Positions 41,887 through 49,866 of a stretch of DNA of 64,000 nt are shown in pieces. The notes below the pieces were generated by a model. That model had not been told where the DNA came from, ran no database searches, and worked only from the letters and a program-made list of their open reading frames with translations. This DNA comes from Streptomyces flaveolus. GTDB lineage: Bacteria; Actinomycetota; Actinomycetes; Streptomycetales; Streptomycetaceae. The DNA lies in NCBI RefSeq assembly GCF_000716535.1, contig NZ_JNWV01000010.1, positions 186,001 through 250,000 of the forward strand, given 5' to 3'. How positions within the stretch are numbered: the first letter of the stretch is position 1; each line of letters starts with the position of its first letter. The translations under genes and the position numbers were made by a program.

Positions 41887-42944
41887 CGCCGCGCCTCCAC
41901 CAGGCGGGGCATGTCGCGGGCGGCCTCGACCAGGAACCAGGACGGCAGGACGGGGTTGCCGTCGGCGTCCGAGGCGATGACGGTCTGGGCGACCTCCACC
42001 GAGATCTCGGCGAGCTGCACCAGCAGCGACTTGGCGCGGTAGGCGGTCTGCCGGCCGTTCGCCGACATGTGCTCCTTGCTCGCGGGCAGTTCCTTCACGA
42101 GCCGGCCGCGGAAGGACTCGGCGAGGTAGTACAGCAGGTCGCGGTCCTGGACGCGGTGCGGCCAGCGGGCGTCGCCCTTGAGGATCGCCTCGATCCCGAA
42201 CCGGCTGCGCACGATCTTGACGTAGCCGCAGAAGGCGGTGGCGTGCCGGGGCGTGAGCGTGCCGTGCGCGAGGACGCTCAGGGTCGGCTCGTCGAGGTCG
42301 GCGCCGAAGGAGTGCAGGGCGTCGGAGAGCATGTGCCAGGAGCGGGGCGTGGAGAACGGCTCCTCGGTCTTGGGCGGCTTGGACCACAGGTGGTCCGGCC
42401 GGTCGGTGAGGTGGTCCGTGATCCACGGGTGGATGCCGTTGTCCGCGGCCCACGCCAGCCAGTCCTTGGCGGACACCTCCAGATGGACGTGGGTGAGCCG
42501 GTTCACGAGGGCGGAAGCCAGCGGCCGGGCCAGGGCGTTGTCGGTGGAGCGGTTCCCGGCGCCGATGACGACGGACCCCTGCGGCAGCTCGTAGTTCCCG
42601 ATCCGGCGGTCGAGGATGAGGGAGTAGAACGCCTTCTGCACGTCCGGGGTGGCCGCGTTCAGCTCGTCGAGGAACAGGCAGTACGGCTCGTCCCGCGCGA
42701 TCGTCTCCGGCGGGCAGAACACCGAGCGCCCGTCGCGGATCTGCGGCACGCCGATCAGGTCCTCGGGGGCGAGCTGGGTGCCGAGCAGGCTCACGCACTC
42801 CAGACCGAGCGAGGCGGCGAACTCCCGCACCAGGGAGGACTTGCCGATGCCCGGGGCGCCCCAGAGGAAGACGGGCCGGACGGTGGCGAGTCCGAGGAGG
42901 ATTTCGGGGACACGGGCGGGGGTGACGGTGACGGCGGCCTGCAA
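41883..42944 (-). CDS. MoxR-type AAA+ ATPase
   Basis: 353 residues from TTG 42944 (MQAAVTVTPARVPEIL), with GAGGA about ten bases upstream. No ATG or GTG fits as well. Walker A is FLWGAPGIGKSSLV, Walker B CLFLDELNAA, and a sensor-like VVIGAGNRSTDNALAR follows, then an arginine-rich C-terminal lid. MoxR ATPases act as chaperone-like motors working with a vWA protein; the vWA partner gene overlaps it by four bases. Both probably share one transcript that may begin at the upstream phosphatase-like gene. Confidence 0.88.
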   Translation of the reverse strand: MQAAVTVTPARVPEILLGLATVRPVFLWGAPGIGKSSLVREFAASLGLECVSLLGTQLAPEDLIGVPQIRDGRSVFCPPETIARDEPYCLFLDELNAATPDVQKAFYSLILDRRIGNYELPQGSVVIGAGNRSTDNALARPLASALVNRLTHVHLEVSAKDWLAWAADNGIHPWITDHLTDRPDHLWSKPPKTEEPFSTPRSWHMLSDALHSFGADLDEPTLSVLAHGTLTPRHATAFCGYVKIVRSRFGIEAILKGDARWPHRVQDRDLLYYLAESFRGRLVKELPASKEHMSANGRQTAYRAKSLLVQLAEISVEVAQTVIASDADGNPVLPSWFLVEAARDMPRLVEARR

Positions 42945-43024
42945 AGCGCAAAGTCCTCGGGGTGTTCGAGTGGCGTGGCGACTCGGACAGTGTGCGTGTA
43001 CGGCGGTGCGGGCGCAGCCGAATT

Positions 43025-45184
43025 TCAGGCGGCCCGCTCCTCCTCCACGTCCGGGGTGAGCGGCACCTGGGGCCCGTCCAGCTCGCTCAGCCAGCGGCGG
43101 AGCACGTGGTGGACGTGCTCGGCGCCGGTCAGTTCCTCGCCGTCCCCGGCCGGTGCGGACAGCTCGCGCGGGGAGAGCAGGAACGGGTGGGACTGGGCGC
43201 CGCCGAGCCCGCCGTGCGAGCCGATCTGTTCCTCGAAGGCGAGGACCTCGCCGTCGGCGGGGTCGTAGGCGGAGTTCACCATGATGTCGGCGGTGTGCGG
43301 GAAGGAGTGGGTGCGGCGGACGGCGTCGGCGGCGCCGGCGCCGAAGCGGGCCAGCGGGCCGGGCTCGTGGTCCAGCTCGGCCAGCGGGATCTCGGCACCG
43401 TAGGCGCCGAGGACGACGCCGCCGTGCTCCTCGCTGCGCACGAGGAGGAAGCCGATGCCGGGATGGTTGGCGAGGGTGGTGAGCAGGGCGGGGTGGCGGG
43501 CGTCGATCTCTTCCTTGGTCATGCGGTGCGGGACGTCCGGGAAGGAGATGAGGCCGAGGTTCCCGGAGGCCAGCACGATCGGCTCGGAGCGGCGGGAGGG
43601 GCGGTGCTGCTCGTCCTGCTCCTCCACCGGCCGGCGCAGGGCGGCGCGGACGGCGGCGCGGGCCTCGGCGCCGCTGCGGGTGCGCTGGGCGCGGCGCGGG
43701 ACGGGCAGTCCGCAGCCGGCCCGGACCAGGTCGCCGAGGGTGAGGCCGTAACGGGCGTGGAACGTTTCGCCGGGGCTCTGTCCGTGGTCGGAGAGGACGA
43801 CGATCCGGTAGGGGCGCGGGGCGTGTTCGGCGACCCGTTCGAGGAGGGCGAGGGAGCGGTCGAGGCGCTGCAGGACCTTCTCGGCGTCGCGGCCGCGCGG
43901 GCCGGAATGGTGGGCGACCTCGTCGTAGGCGACGAGGTCGGCGTAGACGGCGGTGCGGCCGGCGAGCATGTCGCCCATGACCGCGGCGACGACGACGTCG
44001 CGTTCGACGACGGTGGCGAAGGCGCGTACGAACGGGTAGAGGCCGCCCCGGCCGACGCGCGGGCGCTGTCCGCGCAGCCGGGCGCGGGTGGACTGGCCGA
44101 TCTCGCGGGCCACCTCGGCGACGAACGACAGGGCGGTGCGGACGGCGTTGGCCGGGTCGCAGAAGTAGGCGAAGTACCCGGCGCGGGAACGGTTCGCCGG
44201 GCTGCGGCGGCGGGCGGCGATCGACAGCACGAGGGCCTGTTCGCCGGCGCCGCCGCTGAACAGGTTGCCCCGGCTGGCGCCGTCGACGGTGAGCAGTCCG
44301 CCGTCTCCGGTGTGGAGTATGGCGCGGCGCTGCAGCTCGGCGGCGCTGGTCGGCCGGTTGCAGACCATCACCTCGCCCCGGTCCTTCTCGTACCAGCGGA
44401 ACGCCGGCACGTCGAAGGTGCTGCCGTGCAGTATGCCGAGCTGACTGGCGCCGGTCTGGCTTGACCAGTCGGTGCGCCAGGGCGTGAGGCGGTGGGTGGG
44501 CCGGACCCGGCCCGCCGCCGGCAACGCGGTGCCGGCCGCCGGCGGTGTGCGCTCGTCCGCCCAGCCGGCCCCGCTCGTCGGCCGTACGCCGTCGCCGCCG
44601 GTCAGCCAGCGGCCCACCGTCGGCATCAGCCCCTTGCGGACCGCGTCGACCAGGACGTCGTGGCCGACGCCGTCGAGCTGCACGCACAGCAGCCCGGGCG
44701 CGGTGGGGCAGGGCGGATGGGCCCGGCGGCTGCGGGTGGCGAGGCGGTGCAGGCGGCGCCGGTAGGCCTCGTCGTCGCGCACGGTGAGGGCCGCGCCGGT
44801 GGCGGAGGCGACGGCGGACATCACGGCGGCCACGATGACGGCGGTCTCGGGCGCGGCCTCACCGCGTCCGGAGGGGTTGATGCGCAGGGCGAGCAGCAGC
44901 AGGGAGCCGTTGAGGAAGAAGACCAGCAGGCCGAGGACGAGGGCGGGGACGAGTAGCAACAGGCGGACCAGGAGCGGCCAGACCACGGCCGAGAGGAGGC
45001 CGAAGGCGCCGGCACCGCAGGCGGCGGCCACGGCGATGCGGGTGGCGCTGTCACCGTCGGCGGACTGGAGCTGGAAGTCGGGCAGGACCGCGGCGAGGAC
45101 CAGCATGGTGACCGTGGAGACCGCCCATACGGCGACGCTCCGCCCGACCTGACTGGCGATCCGTCGCCACCGCACCCCGCGCAC
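43025..45184 (-). CDS. Membrane protein: holin-like TM region fused to alkaline phosphatase superfamily domain
   Basis: 719 residues from GTG 45184. Residues ~12-145 contain about four transmembrane segments (VWAVSTVTMLVLAAVLP, FGLLSAVVWPLLVRLLLL, LVLGLLVFFLNGSLLLLAL, IVAAVMSAVASATGAALTV) like the DUF/holin-IV-type module. From ~165 an alkaline phosphatase/phosphodiesterase fold follows: CVQLDGVGHDVL with metal Asp, SSQTGASQLGILHG with the Thr nucleophile, VAYDEVAHHSGP, and VVLSDHGQSPGETFH. It should hydrolyse a phosphate or phosphodiester at the membrane, outer side likely. The substrate is unknown; cell-envelope polymers or lipids are possible. Confidence 0.85.
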   Translation of the reverse strand: MRGVRWRRIASQVGRSVAVWAVSTVTMLVLAAVLPDFQLQSADGDSATRIAVAAACGAGAFGLLSAVVWPLLVRLLLLVPALVLGLLVFFLNGSLLLLALRINPSGRGEAAPETAVIVAAVMSAVASATGAALTVRDDEAYRRRLHRLATRSRRAHPPCPTAPGLLCVQLDGVGHDVLVDAVRKGLMPTVGRWLTGGDGVRPTSGAGWADERTPPAAGTALPAAGRVRPTHRLTPWRTDWSSQTGASQLGILHGSTFDVPAFRWYEKDRGEVMVCNRPTSAAELQRRAILHTGDGGLLTVDGASRGNLFSGGAGEQALVLSIAARRRSPANRSRAGYFAYFCDPANAVRTALSFVAEVAREIGQSTRARLRGQRPRVGRGGLYPFVRAFATVVERDVVVAAVMGDMLAGRTAVYADLVAYDEVAHHSGPRGRDAEKVLQRLDRSLALLERVAEHAPRPYRIVVLSDHGQSPGETFHARYGLTLGDLVRAGCGLPVPRRAQRTRSGAEARAAVRAALRRPVEEQDEQHRPSRRSEPIVLASGNLGLISFPDVPHRMTKEEIDARHPALLTTLANHPGIGFLLVRSEEHGGVVLGAYGAEIPLAELDHEPGPLARFGAGAADAVRRTHSFPHTADIMVNSAYDPADGEVLAFEEQIGSHGGLGGAQSHPFLLSPRELSAPAGDGEELTGAEHVHHVLRRWLSELDGPQVPLTPDVEEERAA

Positions 45185-45332
45185 GCCCCGTACACCTCAC
45201 GTCCCGGCCCTCCCCCACCCTGCGGCCGGGGGGCCTCCTCTCGCTTCACCGGCCCGATCGAGCCCGGCTCCACCTTGTCACACGGGCCGCCGTCCGCCCG
45301 CGCGGGCCGTCGGGAGCGGGACGGGGACGGGT

Positions 45333-45764
45333 TCAGCGTCCGTCGTAGCCGGCCGTCGGCATCGACAGCCGGCGGTGCACCCGTGCCTTCATCTGCGCGT
45401 CGTACGCCGGCTCGGCCCGCCCCACCGTCTCCACGCGCACGCCCCGGCGCGCGCACTCGGCGGTGAACTCCTCCACCGACGACAGGGCCCGGCGCAGCAC
45501 CCGGAGGCTGGGCGCGACGAACACGTCCACCCCGGGCCGCACCCCGTCCCAGAGCGCGCAGTGGTCGAAACGCAGTCCGCCGACGAGAAGTTCCCGGGCG
45601 ACCACGTAGCCGCGCTCGGCGGCCCAGCGGGCGCACATCGCGTGCTGGCTGCGCGAGTCCACCAGGAAGGGGTCGGCCTCCAGCTCCTCCAGGGGTGTGA
45701 GGCTGGCGATGGCGGTGACCCGCACGGTCGTGAGCGCTCCGAAGGCACCCCGCGGCTGTCCCAT
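45333..45764 (-). CDS. Uncharacterized protein resembling a serine-recombinase N-terminal domain
   Basis: 143 residues from ATG 45764 with GAGGGGGA upstream. The order QHAMCARWAAERGYVVAREL, DVFVAPSLRVLRRALSSVEE and FTAECARRGVRVETVGRAEP mirrors the pattern of serine recombinase catalytic domains (CRRYAEERGW...; VxxVxSLDRLSRS...; LxxRGVxLxSVxEP). The expected N-terminal Y-x-R-x-S catalytic Ser motif and the C-terminal DNA-binding part are absent. A domesticated, inactive derivative is my inference; it could also be chance similarity of a Rossmann-like fold. It is divergent from an MBL-fold gene. Confidence 0.6.
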   Translation of the reverse strand: MGQPRGAFGALTTVRVTAIASLTPLEELEADPFLVDSRSQHAMCARWAAERGYVVARELLVGGLRFDHCALWDGVRPGVDVFVAPSLRVLRRALSSVEEFTAECARRGVRVETVGRAEPAYDAQMKARVHRRLSMPTAGYDGR

Positions 45765-45848
45765 GGCGTCCCCCTCACCTCCGGGTTTCGCCGCCGACCC
45801 TACTCCTGCCCGTAGGCTTCGGGGAGTCGCGTGAAGGAGGCGAAGAAG

Positions 45849-46622
45849 GTGCCGGTGGAGATCACCTGGTGGGGTCACGCCACCTGTGCGCTGGAGGATG
45901 CGAACGTACGCCTGCTGACCGACCCCCTGTTCGCCCGCCGGCTGGCACATCTGCGACGCCGCCGGGGTGCCGTGCCGCCCCCCGACGCGCGCCGAGCGGA
46001 CGTGGCGCTGGTCTCCCACCTGCACGCCGACCATCTGCACCTGCCGTCGCTGGCCTGCCTCGACCCGGGCACGCGCCTGCTCGTGCCCCGGGGCGCACCA
46101 CGGGCGGTACCCGGTCTGCGCCGGCTGCGACAGCTACGGATCACCGAGGTGGTCCCCGGGGACGAGGTGCGGATAGGCGAGTTGCTGGTGCGTGTGGTTC
46201 CGGCGCTGCACGACGGGCGGCGGCTGCCGGTGGGCCCGCACCGCTCGCCCGCGCTGGGCTACGTCATCGAGGGCGAGGCGCGCACGTACTTCGCCGGGGA
46301 CACCGGGCTGTTCGACGACATGGCCGAGCGGGTGGGGCCGGTGGACGTGGCGCTGCTGCCGGTGGGCGGCTGGGGGCCGTATCTCGGGGAGGGGCATCTG
46401 GACGCGGGGCGCGCGGCGCGGGCGCTCGCCCGGCTGGCGCCGCGGGTGGCGGTGCCGGTGCACTACGGGACGTACTGGCCGATCGGCATGGACGCGGTGC
46501 GCCCGCACGAGTTCCACGCGCCGGGCGACGAGTTCGTGCGGCTGGCGGCGGTGGCCGCGCCGCGGGTGGCGGTGCACAGGCTGGGGCACGGGGAGAGTGT
46601 GCGGCTGGAGGTCGCGCGGTGA
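45849..46622 (+). CDS. MBL-fold metallo-hydrolase (UlaG-like)
   Basis: 257 residues from GTG 45849, with GAAGGAGG seven bases upstream; an upstream GTG (45831) lacks a site. The metallo-beta-lactamase fold begins at VEITWWGHATCALED. The zinc-binding loop is VSHLHADHLHLPSL (HxHxDH), followed by YFAGDTGLFDDM and the terminal His in PVHYGTYWP. UlaG/PhnP-like members hydrolyse lactones or phosphodiesters. The stop overlaps the DedA start (GTGA), so the two are coupled. Confidence 0.88.
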   Translation: MPVEITWWGHATCALEDANVRLLTDPLFARRLAHLRRRRGAVPPPDARRADVALVSHLHADHLHLPSLACLDPGTRLLVPRGAPRAVPGLRRLRQLRITEVVPGDEVRIGELLVRVVPALHDGRRLPVGPHRSPALGYVIEGEARTYFAGDTGLFDDMAERVGPVDVALLPVGGWGPYLGEGHLDAGRAARALARLAPRVAVPVHYGTYWPIGMDAVRPHEFHAPGDEFVRLAAVAAPRVAVHRLGHGESVRLEVAR

Positions 46623-47239
46623 CGTGGCTCGCCGACGCGTCGCGGGCCGTGACGCCCGAGTCCACGCAGCAGGTGGTGGGCTATCCGTCGTTGTTCCTGC
46701 TCGTGCTGATCGGGGCGCTGGTGCCGGTCGTGCCGACGGGCGCGCTGGTGAGTTCGGCGGCGGTGGTGGCGTTCCACCGGACGGCGCCGTACTCGCTGGC
46801 GCTGGTGTTCGGGACGGCGTCGCTGGCCGCGTTCCTCGGGGACGCGGCGCTGTACTGGCTGGGGCGGCGCGGCATGCGGTCCAAGAACGGATCGCGGTGG
46901 CTGGAGGCGATCCGGTCGCGGGCGCCGGAGGACCGGCTCGCGCAGGCGCGGGGGAAGCTGGCCGAGCACGGGGTGGCGGTGCTGGTGCTGTCCCGGCTGG
47001 TGCCGGCCGGGCGGATACCGGTGATGCTGGCCTGTCTGATGGCGGAGTGGCCGCTGCGGCGGTTCGCGCGGGGGAACCTGCCCGCGTGTCTCGCCTGGGC
47101 GGCCACGTATCAGGTGATCGGGATCCTGGGGGGTTCGTTGTTCGACGAGCCGTGGGAGGGGGTCGTGGTGGCGGTGGTGCTGACCGTCGTCATCAGCGCG
47201 GCGCCCGGTGTGTGGCGGCGGGTCCGCGCCGCCGGGTGA
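46619..47239 (+). CDS. DedA/VTT-domain membrane protein
   Basis: 206 residues from GTG 46619. Multiple hydrophobic segments and the DedA-type glycine/arginine signature FLGDAALYWLGRRGMRSKNG, LVLSRLVPAGRIPVMLACLM and FARGNLPACLAWAATYQVIG are present. DedA proteins are thought to flip or scramble envelope lipid carriers such as undecaprenyl phosphate. The overlap with the MBL-fold gene suggests joint action on an envelope substrate, which is inference. It converges with a second MBL-fold gene. Confidence 0.87.
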   Translation: MTWLADASRAVTPESTQQVVGYPSLFLLVLIGALVPVVPTGALVSSAAVVAFHRTAPYSLALVFGTASLAAFLGDAALYWLGRRGMRSKNGSRWLEAIRSRAPEDRLAQARGKLAEHGVAVLVLSRLVPAGRIPVMLACLMAEWPLRRFARGNLPACLAWAATYQVIGILGGSLFDEPWEGVVVAVVLTVVISAAPGVWRRVRAAG

Positions 47240-47265
47240 CGGACCGTCGCGGGCTGGGGCGCCCC

Positions 47266-48339
47266 TCACGCGACGCTTCGGTCCAGCACCTTTGAGGCTC
47301 CCACCGGGAGGTCCCACAGGTCCTCGCGGTCCAGCCCCGCCTTCTCCCAGGCCACCCGGGCCCTGTCGAGCGGTTCCATGACCGGTTCCGCCGAGAGGAT
47401 GAACGTGGCCCAGTGCATGGGGGCCATGCGGCGGGCGCCGAGGTCGAGGGTGGCCTGGACCGCTTCCTCGGGGTCGCAGTGGACGTCGCTGAGCCACCAG
47501 CGGGGGTCGTAGGCGCCGATGGGCATCAGGGCGAGGTCGATGCCGGGGTAGCGGCGGCCGATGCGGGAGAACCAGTGGCCGTAACCGGTGTCGCCGGCGA
47601 AGTAGAGGCGCTGTCCGTCGGAGTCGGTGAGGACCCAGCCGCCCCACAGGCTGTGGCAGGTGTCGGTGAGGGTGCGCTTGGACCAGTGGTGGGCGGGGAC
47701 GAAGTCGAAGCGGACCCCGGAGAGTTCGGCGCCCTCCCACCAGTCGAGTTCGGTGACGCGGGTGAACCGGCGGCGGCGGAACCAGCGGCCGAGACCGGCG
47801 GGCGCGAACACCGGGGTGTCGCGCGGGAGTCGGCGCAGGGTGGGGGCGTCCAGGTGGTCGTAGTGGTTGTGGCTGATGACGACGGCGTCGACGCGGGGCA
47901 GGCTCTCCCAGGGCACGCCCACGGGGGTGATGCGGGCCGGGGTGCCGAGGATGCGGCGGGACCAGACGGGGTCGGTGAGGACGGTCAGGCCGCCGATGCG
48001 GACGATCCAGCTCGCGTGTCCCGCCCAGGTGACGGCGAGGGTGCGGGTGTCGACGCGGGGCAGCGGGGCCGGCGCGTAGGGCAGGCGGGGGATGTCGGCG
48101 AGGCCTTCGGGGCCGGGGCGCACGGCGCCTTCGCGGGCGAAGCGGGCGAGGCCCTTCAGGCCGGGCAGCGGGGCGGTGAGCCGGTCGTGGAACGTGCGGG
48201 GCCAGGCCCGGTGTTCGCCCAGCGGGCGGGGCTCGGCCAGGGGCGGGAAAGGGGGCGCGAGGGAGGCCGGCGTGCCGGGTTCGCCGGCTGCCGTGGTCGT
48301 CGTCGTGGCCGGGCCGGGCTCATGCGTCTGCTGCGTCAT
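47266..48339 (-). CDS. MBL-fold metallo-hydrolase (NAPE-PLD-like)
   Basis: 357 residues from ATG 48339. An ATG at 48354 is possible but has no ribosome site. A Pro/Thr-rich N-terminus of ~60 residues precedes the fold: LAVTWAGHASWIVRIGGLTV, then VVISHNHYDHLDAPTLRRLP (HxHxDH), VRFDFVPAHHWSKR, YFAGDTGYGHWF, and a final His in MAPMHWATF. The layout is that of the N-acyl-phosphatidylethanolamine phospholipase D/RomA-like branch. The gene start overlaps the end of the aminotransferase-fold gene (ATGA), implying coupling. Confidence 0.87.
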   Translation of the reverse strand: MTQQTHEPGPATTTTTAAGEPGTPASLAPPFPPLAEPRPLGEHRAWPRTFHDRLTAPLPGLKGLARFAREGAVRPGPEGLADIPRLPYAPAPLPRVDTRTLAVTWAGHASWIVRIGGLTVLTDPVWSRRILGTPARITPVGVPWESLPRVDAVVISHNHYDHLDAPTLRRLPRDTPVFAPAGLGRWFRRRRFTRVTELDWWEGAELSGVRFDFVPAHHWSKRTLTDTCHSLWGGWVLTDSDGQRLYFAGDTGYGHWFSRIGRRYPGIDLALMPIGAYDPRWWLSDVHCDPEEAVQATLDLGARRMAPMHWATFILSAEPVMEPLDRARVAWEKAGLDREDLWDLPVGASKVLDRSVA

Positions 48340-49595
48340 CGAGGAGGCTCCCATCGCTGAGCGTCGTCGCGGAGATCGTCGAAGGCCGACCTCAAGGAGA
48401 TCAACGCGCGTTGCACGTGTGGCAGTTCCAATGGTTCTGGTGACGTGAGGCATTCCGTGCGTTCCTCGTCCGTGGCGCCCAGCAGGGGCCCGGTGGCGAG
48501 CCGGACGCGCAGCGCTCCGAGGTCGTCGCCGAAGCGGTGGCCGCCGGGCGCGGGCATGCCGAGCCGTGCGGTGAGGAGGTCCTCCAGTTCCTGTGCGTCG
48601 CCGACGCCTTGGGCGGCGAGCGGTTCGCGCAGCGGGCCGAGATCGACGTACAGGTGCCGGCCGGCCTGCGGGGGCCGGGCGAGCGCGCCGGCGGCGACGA
48701 CGGCGGCGTGCGCGGCGGCGGCCACGCGCGCGTGCAACCGTACGGTGGCCTCTCGGCGTTCGATGACGGGCGGGGGTTCGTCCAGGGCGTAGCCGGCGGC
48801 CGCGGCGACCGGTGTGGGGAGACGGGCGCCGAGCGCGGTGAGGATGTCGAGCACGCGCGCGTGGAGGTGCCGTCCGCCGTCGGTGGCCGGGAAGCGGGCG
48901 ATGGCGGCGGGCCAGCCGGGGGGCAGCAGGGCGCCGGCCAGGTCGGTGACCACGGTGACCTGGTCGGGCCACATCTCGGCGGGGCTGAGCAGGACGGTGT
49001 CGTGCGGGGCGTGCAGGGTGTCCCGCCAGGTCTCGTCGCTGACCACGTGCAGGCCCTCGCCAGTGGCGGCCTCGACGGTCTCGTGCAGCAGTTCGGGCGG
49101 GGTGACGGTGGCGGTGGGGTCGTCGGCGACGGACAGCACCAGCAGACGGGGGTCGCCGCCCTCGGCGCGGACCCGGCGGACGGTCTCCAGCAGGGCGTAC
49201 GGGTCGGGGACGCCGCCGCCCTCGGCCGGCGTGGGCACATGGAAGGCGGGCCGGCCGAGGATGCGGGCGTACGGGGCCCACCAGGCGGCGCAGGGCCGGG
49301 GTACGAGGACGTCCGCGCCGTCGCCGGCGAGCGCGGCGGTCAGGGCGAGCAGCAGGGCGGGGGCGCCGGGTCCGGCGGCCACCTGGTCGGGGACGCAGGG
49401 CAGGCCGCGCCGGGTCCAGTAGCCGCAGGCCGCCTCCAGCAGGGCGGGGGACCCGCCGACGGGATGGGCGTCGGCGCGGCTCGCGGCGGCGGAGAGTACG
49501 GCGGAGAGTTCGGGGAGCACGGGGAGGCCGTCGCCGGGGAGCAGCGGGCCGTAGCGGACGGGGCCGTGACCTTCTTCGGGGTCCGTCCGCCGCAT
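48336..49595 (-). CDS. Aminotransferase class I/II-fold protein with no lysine
   Basis: 419 residues from ATG 49595. The fold-type-I aminotransferase layout is recognisable: a HPVGGSPALLEAACGYWTRR N-terminal segment, AAGPGAPALLLALTAALAGD, LLVLSVADDPTATVTPP and LHVVSDETWRDTLHA. The place where the PLP-binding Lys should be reads VTVVTDLAGALLPPGWPAAI, and I find no Lys in the whole protein. It cannot form the usual internal aldimine, so it is a pseudo-enzyme or uses a different chemistry. A longer, Asp/Thr/Arg-rich N-terminus reading upstream of 49595 is possible. The 271 bases upstream show nothing else. Confidence 0.75.
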   Translation of the reverse strand: MRRTDPEEGHGPVRYGPLLPGDGLPVLPELSAVLSAAASRADAHPVGGSPALLEAACGYWTRRGLPCVPDQVAAGPGAPALLLALTAALAGDGADVLVPRPCAAWWAPYARILGRPAFHVPTPAEGGGVPDPYALLETVRRVRAEGGDPRLLVLSVADDPTATVTPPELLHETVEAATGEGLHVVSDETWRDTLHAPHDTVLLSPAEMWPDQVTVVTDLAGALLPPGWPAAIARFPATDGGRHLHARVLDILTALGARLPTPVAAAAGYALDEPPPVIERREATVRLHARVAAAAHAAVVAAGALARPPQAGRHLYVDLGPLREPLAAQGVGDAQELEDLLTARLGMPAPGGHRFGDDLGALRVRLATGPLLGATDEERTECLTSPEPLELPHVQRALISLRSAFDDLRDDAQRWEPPR

Positions 49596-49866
49596 GTCCG
49601 CCTCCGCGCAGTCCGTGGTGCCGTCGTGCCGCCCGATCCGGGCCGTGCTGTCCTCGTGGGCTGCTGTGCCGTCCGCGCGTGCCGTGGGGGTCTGTGACCT
49701 GTCGGGGCCGGCGTCCGTCTCGTCGTCCGTGCCGTGTCGTGTGCGTCCTGTGGTGTCTCGGGCCGGCTGTGCGGCGGGCGGTTCCGGTGGGGTCCCTGGG
49801 CGGTGCCCTCGGAAGGGGTGTACCCGCCGGACGGCTCTCCATGGGCGGTGGCCGGAGTTGCCCGGA

